From contig DASPPB010000079.1 of NCBI GenBank assembly GCA_035625725.1, forward strand, positions 1 through 55,256: a stretch of DNA of 55,256 nt, in the 5' to 3' direction. A program made the position numbers and the translations under genes. This DNA comes from GJ-E10 sp035625725. Lineage in GTDB: Bacteria > Pseudomonadota > Gammaproteobacteria > Burkholderiales > Burkholderiaceae_F. Positions 50,549-55,256 of the stretch are shown in pieces; position 1 is the stretch's first letter; each line of letters begins with the position of its first letter. Below the pieces are notes generated by a model that made no database searches, was not told the origin of the DNA, and saw only the letters and a list, made by a program, of their open reading frames with translations.

Positions 50549-51304
50549 TTAGGGGTTGATTGGTCCCAAGGCGTGAAGCAGAGGCGCGCTGGGGATCTGC
50601 ATCAGCCCGGCAAACGGTTCGCTCAATTCCAGAATGAGAAAAAGCGCCCCCGATGCCGACAGCGCAAGGAGGCCCAGCAGCACAAACACGCTCGTGTTGA
50701 GCGTCGTGAACAGGCTGTAGCTGGCAAAAATGATGACGAGCCAAAAAACCATGATTGTGAGAAACGGCGTCGGAATTGAGTTGCCCGACGCAGCAAAGAG
50801 CAAGAGCCTCGTTTGCACCAAGTCGGTTGCGACCTGAACCGCGCGCGCTTGCAGCGAGCGCTGAACCTCGTTTTGCGGCGCAAGCTCCTGAATTGCCAGA
50901 AACATCCTTTCTGCGCCGGCGCTGGCCTCGAAAGGCGCACTGGCCCTTGCGCTTTGCTCGCGCCAGAGCTTTTCGACAAACGGCCCAATCGAGGCGCGCA
51001 GCTCTTTGCGGATCGGGGTCGCCTGGGGACCGTACAGTTCCAGGAGCTTGTCGAGCAGGATGAAGTCTGCCGTAATTTGCCGCACCTGCGCGCTTTGCGT
51101 ATCGAAGTTACCCTTGGCCGCGGCGATCAGCAGACCGAGCACGAGCGCCCCGATCGTTGCGATGAGGCCAACGCCCAGACGCACGACGTCCTGGGACTCC
51201 TTGCTCAAGTGGTGTTCCGGAAGCGCGCGGTTTAACAGCGAGCCCAACAAAATGCCACCGATCAGAAATAAAAAAATGACACTCGACAATGCCAAAGGGC
51301 TCAT
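50549..51304 (-). CDS. DUF4239 (bestrophin-like) membrane protein
   Basis: A 251-residue protein with paired membrane helices at the N-terminus (SVIFLFLIGGILLGSLL and VGLIATIGALVLGLLIAAAKG) and at the C-terminus (FLTIMVFWLVIIFASYSLF and VFVLLGLLALSASGALFLILEL). The charged central part has EHHLSKESQDVVRLG and KGNFDTQSAQVRQ, the DUF4239 hallmark. Function is unknown; a distant channel-like fold has been proposed. It lies 34 bases after livF of cluster 2 on the same strand, so may be co-transcribed. Confidence 0.75.
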   Translation of the reverse strand: MSPLALSSVIFLFLIGGILLGSLLNRALPEHHLSKESQDVVRLGVGLIATIGALVLGLLIAAAKGNFDTQSAQVRQITADFILLDKLLELYGPQATPIRKELRASIGPFVEKLWREQSARASAPFEASAGAERMFLAIQELAPQNEVQRSLQARAVQVATDLVQTRLLLFAASGNSIPTPFLTIMVFWLVIIFASYSLFTTLNTSVFVLLGLLALSASGALFLILELSEPFAGLMQIPSAPLLHALGPINP

Positions 51305-51338
51305 GAAGCTTCCTCAGAAGGTTGCCCGCGCGCAGCGT

Positions 51339-52058
51339 CTAGGCGTGCTCCCAATCCACTGCCGCGGCCCCGGCCAGCGCCCGAAGCCGCTCTTCATCGC
51401 TTGCCAGTTCTCGCGCCGGCCCTTCAAAGACCACCCGGCCGTCGTCGAGCACATACGCGCAATTGGCTATGTTCACGGTTGCGCGCACGTTTTGTTCTAC
51501 AAGCAGAATCGACATGCCCTCGTCGCGCAGCCCGACAATAACGGAAAAGACTTCCTGCACGATGCGTGGCGCAAGACCCTGGGAGGGCTCATCGAGCAGC
51601 AAAAGCTTCGGGTTGATCAGCAGGGCCCGGGCAATGGCCAGCATCTGCTGCTCGCCACCCGAGAGCTGGCGCCCCTTGTTGTGCTTGCGCTCTGCGAGGC
51701 GCGGAAAAAGCCCGTAGATTTTCTCCACGCTCCAGACGCCATCGCGTTGGCGCGGAACCAGAAGGTTTTCTTCCACGCTCAAATTCGCAAAGACGCGCCG
51801 GCCTTCCGGCACAAAGCCCACGCCCAGCGCGGCAATGCGAAACGGTGTCCAGCCGTTGCAGTCCTGACTCAGGATGCGCACGGACCCGGAGCGCGGGGGC
51901 GTGAGGCCCATGATGCTGCGCATGGTGGTGGTCTTGCCCGCACCATTTCGCCCCAGCAGCGCGACGATCTGACCTTCTTCGACCTTTAGGGAAATGCCAT
52001 GCAGGATGTGGCTTTTGCCATAGTAGGTGTGCAGCTCGCGAACTTCCAACGTGTTCAT
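51339..52058 (-). CDS. livF: Branched-chain amino acid-type ABC transporter ATPase LivF (cluster 2)
   Basis: A 239-residue ATPase with an intact Walker A, GRNGAGKTTT (Lys42). The signature LSGGEQQMLAIARALL and Walker B LLLLDEPSQGLAP are also intact. It overlaps the end of livG by four bases. Compared with the cluster 1 LivF it keeps the catalytic lysine, so the two transporters are not equivalent. Last transporter gene of its cluster in transcription order. Confidence 0.94.
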   Translation of the reverse strand: MNTLEVRELHTYYGKSHILHGISLKVEEGQIVALLGRNGAGKTTTMRSIMGLTPPRSGSVRILSQDCNGWTPFRIAALGVGFVPEGRRVFANLSVEENLLVPRQRDGVWSVEKIYGLFPRLAERKHNKGRQLSGGEQQMLAIARALLINPKLLLLDEPSQGLAPRIVQEVFSVIVGLRDEGMSILLVEQNVRATVNIANCAYVLDDGRVVFEGPARELASDEERLRALAGAAAVDWEHA

Positions 52059-52807
52059 GCGGTCGCGTCGCCCAGATAAGCTTTTTGTACTTTTTCATCG
52101 GCCGCGATCTGCGCGGGCGTGCCTTCTGCGAGCAGTGCTCCCTCGGCCATCACCATGATGCGGTCCGCGAGGCGAAAAACAACGCGCATGTCGTGCTCGA
52201 CCAAGAGGATCGAGAGCGAGCGCTCGCGGTGCAAGCGGCGAATGAGCTCGGTGATGTCGTAGGTCTCTTGGTCACCCATGCCCGCAGTGGGCTCGTCCAG
52301 CAGTAAGAGGCGCGGCCGCAAGGCCAACGCCATGAGGATTTCGGCGGTGCGCTGATCGCCGTGGGAAAGCTCGCCCGCCAACCGCCCCGCTTTGTCCGTG
52401 AGTTTGCCAAGCTCGAGCAGTTCGTCGATCGAGGAACTAATTGCCGCACCGGCTCGTCGCGCGAGCCAGGGGCGCAGGCGATGCCCCGCGGCAACTTCCA
52501 CGGGGATGCGCAGATTCTCGCGCAGCGTGAGCTCCGGAAAGATCTCCGTGATCTGGAAGGTGCGCGCAATTCCCATGCTCACTCGCTCGTGGGGTGCGTG
52601 CGCCGTGATGTCCAGGCCGTCGAACACGACCCGCCCGCTTGTGGGCGCCACAAAGCCGCTTAGCAAATTAAAGAACGTCGTCTTGCCTGCGCCGTTGGCG
52701 CCAATCAAGGCGCGCAGCTCGCCGGGCGCAATCGAGACCGACATCTCGTGGACGGCGCGCAGACTGCCGAAATGGCACGAGACCTGTTCGGCAAGCAGCA
52801 GGCTCAC
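52055..52807 (-). CDS. livG: Branched-chain amino acid-type ABC transporter ATPase LivG (cluster 2)
   Basis: A 250-residue ATPase. Walker A is GANGAGKTT, the signature LSHGDQRTAEI and Walker B LLLLDEPTAGMGDQE. The LivG arm has RTFQITEIFPELTLRENL. It starts with GTG in a GTGA overlap with the livM stop. The frame is open upstream to 53242, but only as a shadow of livM. Confidence 0.93.
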   Translation of the reverse strand: MSLLLAEQVSCHFGSLRAVHEMSVSIAPGELRALIGANGAGKTTFFNLLSGFVAPTSGRVVFDGLDITAHAPHERVSMGIARTFQITEIFPELTLRENLRIPVEVAAGHRLRPWLARRAGAAISSSIDELLELGKLTDKAGRLAGELSHGDQRTAEILMALALRPRLLLLDEPTAGMGDQETYDITELIRRLHRERSLSILLVEHDMRVVFRLADRIMVMAEGALLAEGTPAQIAADEKVQKAYLGDATA

Positions 52808-53754
52808 GAGGAACTCCCGCCGCGCAGCACGCCCAGCACGCCACGCGGGAAAAAGAGCACGACTAGCACGAAGATCAGACCCACAATCGACATCCAGTTC
52901 TGCGTATGGCTTGACATGTAGTCCTGCAGCACCACAAAGACCGCGGCACCGACCAGGGGGCCCCAGAACGAGCGCATGCCGCCCAAAACCGCCATGATGA
53001 CGAAATTCCCCGACATGTCCCAGCGCAAGGCGCGCGGATCCGTAAAGTTGTTTAGCAGTGCATACAGGGTGCCCGCCAGGCTCACCAGGGCGCACGATAT
53101 GACAAAGGAGAGCCAGATGTGGCGCTCCACGGCGATGCCCAGAAAGCGTGCCCGGCGCTCGTTTTCCCGGATCGCGACGAGTGTGCGGCCAAAGGGCGAG
53201 CGCAAGAGCAATGCCATGGCACCCACCGCGGCCGCAAAGCAAGTCAGAGCAAAGTAGTAAAAGGCCGTGTCGTGTGCCTGGATGTCGAGCGTGGCAAATC
53301 CGAAATTAAGGGGCTCGCGGTGCCAGCCCGTGAGTCCATCGTCGCCTCCTGTCAACGTGTGCCAGTTAAATGCCATGAAGTAGAACACCTGGCCAAAAGC
53401 AATGGTCACCATGGCAAAGTACACGCCGCGAAGATGCTTGATGAGCGCGCCGATTATGGCCGCGGCCAAGGTGCCCACGGCAATGCCGATCAGGATGCCA
53501 AGGCCCGTGCTGGGCACGAGATATTTGATGGTCATTCCCACCCCGTAGGCACCGAGTCCAAAGTAGGCCGCGTGGCCAAAAGACAGCGTGCCCGTAAAGC
53601 CCAAAAGAAAATTTAAGGCCATCGCGGCCAGAGCCATCACGATGACGCGGCTGCCGAGCTCGGTGTAGCCGCCCACCGCGTTAATCCAGTAGGGCGTAGT
53701 GACGAGCAGCAGCCACACCAGGCCAGCGACGAGCACCCGGCGCTCGACCCTCAT
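52804..53754 (-). CDS. livM: Branched-chain amino acid-type ABC transporter permease LivM (cluster 2)
   Basis: A 316-residue permease with the motif FLLGFTGTLSFGHAAYFGLGAYG. The cytoplasmic loop is near GRTLVAIRENERRARFLGI, and DGLTGWHREPLNFG is a typical periplasmic segment. It overlaps livH and livG by four bases on each side, so the operon is tightly coupled. Only weakly like the cluster 1 LivM. Confidence 0.93.
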   Translation of the reverse strand: MRVERRVLVAGLVWLLLVTTPYWINAVGGYTELGSRVIVMALAAMALNFLLGFTGTLSFGHAAYFGLGAYGVGMTIKYLVPSTGLGILIGIAVGTLAAAIIGALIKHLRGVYFAMVTIAFGQVFYFMAFNWHTLTGGDDGLTGWHREPLNFGFATLDIQAHDTAFYYFALTCFAAAVGAMALLLRSPFGRTLVAIRENERRARFLGIAVERHIWLSFVISCALVSLAGTLYALLNNFTDPRALRWDMSGNFVIMAVLGGMRSFWGPLVGAAVFVVLQDYMSSHTQNWMSIVGLIFVLVVLFFPRGVLGVLRGGSSS

Positions 53755-54620
53755 TGCAGACGCCCCTCCTCGCCCAAAAGGCCGCGCGGGCGAAGAAGCA
53801 GGACCACGCCCATCATCGCGTAGATGATCGCTTCGCTGGCCGCCGGCATAAAGACGGTGGCTAGGCCCGATGCGACTCCGATCAAAAGACCCCCCAACAG
53901 CGTTCCCACGAGGCTGCCTAGCCCGCCTACGATGATGGCAACGAAGCTGGGCATGATGAGCGAGGTGCCGATCGTGGGTTGCAGGCCTAGCATGCCGGCG
54001 GCCAACACGCCGGCCAAGCCCGCGAGATAGATCCCCAGGCCAAAATTTACGTTGCGCAGCACGCGCACGTTAACCCCCAGCGCGGAGACCGTCTCCAGGT
54101 CCAGTGTGCCCGCTCGGATGCGCATGCCAAGGCGCGTGCGCCCAAGGATGAAAAACAGCGCGGCAACGGCCGATGCAACCAGCGCAACCATGAAGAGCCG
54201 GTAGCCCGTCAGAAAGAAGAACTCGGTGCTCAAGGGTTTGGCGAGCCAATCCGGGATCGGAAAGGGCAGGCTCTGCGCGCCCCAAATAAAGCGCGTGGCA
54301 TCTTCCAGAATGTAGGCCAAACCAAAGGTCAGAAGTAAGCTATACAAAGGATCTCGGCCGTACAGGCGCCGAATGAGCAGCCGCTCGACCACGAGGCCAA
54401 TAGCCGCAGTCAGAAACGGTGCGAGCAGCAGCGCACCCCAAAAGCCGATGTACGGCATAGTCGTATACGCGAGGTAGGCTCCCAGCGCGAGAAAGCCGCC
54501 GTGCGCAAAATTGATCACGCCGCTTAAATTCAGGATCAACGATAAGCCCAGCGCCATAAGCGCGTAGAACGCGCCTACGATCAGGCCGTTAAATACATTA
54601 AAGAGGATCAGTTGCCCCAT
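53751..54620 (-). CDS. livH: Branched-chain amino acid-type ABC transporter permease LivH (cluster 2)
   Basis: A 289-residue permease starting MGQLILFNVFNGLIVGAFYALMALGLSLILNLSGVINFAHGGFLALG, the LivH signature. A central loop has YGRDPLYSLLLTFGLAYILED, and GGLGSLVGTLLGGLLIGVASGL comes near the end. It lies 122 bases after the binding-protein gene. Forms the pore with LivM. Confidence 0.93.
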   Translation of the reverse strand: MGQLILFNVFNGLIVGAFYALMALGLSLILNLSGVINFAHGGFLALGAYLAYTTMPYIGFWGALLLAPFLTAAIGLVVERLLIRRLYGRDPLYSLLLTFGLAYILEDATRFIWGAQSLPFPIPDWLAKPLSTEFFFLTGYRLFMVALVASAVAALFFILGRTRLGMRIRAGTLDLETVSALGVNVRVLRNVNFGLGIYLAGLAGVLAAGMLGLQPTIGTSLIMPSFVAIIVGGLGSLVGTLLGGLLIGVASGLATVFMPAASEAIIYAMMGVVLLLRPRGLLGEEGRLQ

Positions 54621-54742
54621 AAGCGGCGCCCGGCGCTAGGGGTAGGCTCTTGGGCGCGGCGGCGCCGTGCCGCGGGCCGAGTGGACTGTCCGCGACATGG
54701 CGCTTAAACCAACAGTCGATGCGCGTCGATTTCGTTGTCCAC

Positions 54743-55256
54743 TCAAGTCGGCCACACCATCTTGCAGCCACTCGCCTCCACGCTGTCGGACACATCGACA
54801 CCCTTGACGAGGTCCGTGACGTTGAACAGGTCCTCGGCAGTGCTTCCCTTGGCCTGCGCATTGCCCACATACAGCGTGTTCATCGCCTGGTTTTGCCCCG
54901 CGCGGTAAACGGGCAGGTACGGCATCAGGCCGATCTCTGGGGGAAGGGTCATGCCGCTTAAGGCGCGGGCCATCTTTACCGAATCGAGGCTCTTGGCAGT
55001 ATTGGCCGCGAGGGCGCAGCTCCAGGTCGAAGCAAATCCGAACCAGGTGCGAGCCGTAGGTACCTTGCCCGTTTTCTTGCGTATCGCATCGACGAATTCG
55101 GTCACGTGCGCCACGCCAGGTTGCTTCCAGTACCACTCGAACACCCAGTAGCCGACGCGCGCCTCTGGCGGTAGGCCCTCGAGCACTTCCAGCTCCTGTT
55201 GGGCGCCTCCCAGATGCAGGCTCTTGTCCAGTCCGAACTGCACCGCCTGCTTCAGC
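54743..55256 (-). CDS. Periplasmic binding protein, liv-type (cluster 2), C-terminal part
   Basis: The C-terminal 170 or so residues of a type-1 periplasmic binding protein; the N-terminus lies beyond the window, with the frame open to the last base. The segment ARVGYWVFEWYWKQPGVAHVTEFVDAIRKKTGKVPT resembles the C-lobe of liv-type binding proteins. AEDLFNVTDLVKGVDVSDSVEASGCKMVWPT ends it. It should be the first gene of cluster 2: binding protein-livH-livM-livG-livF. The ligand is unknown. Confidence 0.85.
   Translation of the reverse strand, partial: LKQAVQFGLDKSLHLGGAQQELEVLEGLPPEARVGYWVFEWYWKQPGVAHVTEFVDAIRKKTGKVPTARTWFGFASTWSCALAANTAKSLDSVKMARALSGMTLPPEIGLMPYLPVYRAGQNQAMNTLYVGNAQAKGSTAEDLFNVTDLVKGVDVSDSVEASGCKMVWPT

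Noticed and set aside
1..55256. CRISPR arrays, rRNA genes, riboswitches and complete insertion sequences
   Set aside because: I saw no regularly spaced repeats, rRNA sequence, recognisable riboswitch or intact transposase gene.

Overview
The window is a GC-rich chromosomal segment from a betaproteobacterium, most likely Burkholderiales. This placement rests on gene content: dnaA-dnaN-gyrB without recF, an rpmH-rnpA-yidD-yidC group, a full F1Fo ATP synthase operon linked to parAB-rsmG-mnmG, a hemE/priA pair, and two branched-chain-amino-acid-type ABC transporter clusters. No phylogenetic computation was possible.

Layout, left to right. 0-4 kb: an orphan ParA-like ATPase, a gene-poor stretch and an EF-G paralogue. 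4-6 kb: a compact arsenic operon (arsR, arsI/cadI-like, arsC, aquaporin) with a near-leaderless promoter and no efflux pump. 6-11.5 kb: gyrB, dnaN and dnaA on the minus strand. 11.9-14.7 kb: rpmH, rnpA, yidD and yidC on the plus strand. 14.7-26.7 kb, minus strand: the ATP synthase operon preceded in transcription order by mnmG-rsmG-parA-parB, with two perfect parS sites just upstream of mnmG. 26.7-34 kb, minus strand: an AsmA-like protein, a five-gene liv-type ABC transporter, a cold-shock protein and panB. 34.5-39 kb: mnmE, a small membrane protein, two small secreted lysine-rich proteins, a YggU-family protein and hemE. 38.9-39.3 kb: an AT-rich non-coding region with a cluster of DnaA boxes. 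39.3-49.2 kb, plus strand: priA and a type IV pilus minor-pilin operon (fimT-pilV-pilW-pilX-pilY1-pilE). 49.2-55.3 kb: a membrane-anchored cytochrome c, tRNA-Arg(CCG), a DUF4239 membrane protein and a second liv-type cluster whose binding-protein gene runs off the window.

The most interesting reading is that the chromosomal origin may lie in the hemE-priA gap near 39 kb rather than next to dnaA. That gap holds one consensus and two one-mismatch DnaA boxes plus AT-rich stretches. Most genes on either side are transcribed away from it, including the atp/par/mnmG/mnmE block, which is inverted relative to rpmH-yidC when compared with the Pseudomonas arrangement. The parS sites lie 12 kb from this candidate. 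Other oddities are a LivF ATPase whose Walker A lysine is arginine, a pilin with Asp at the usual Glu5 position and a three-residue leader, and a pump-less arsenic operon.
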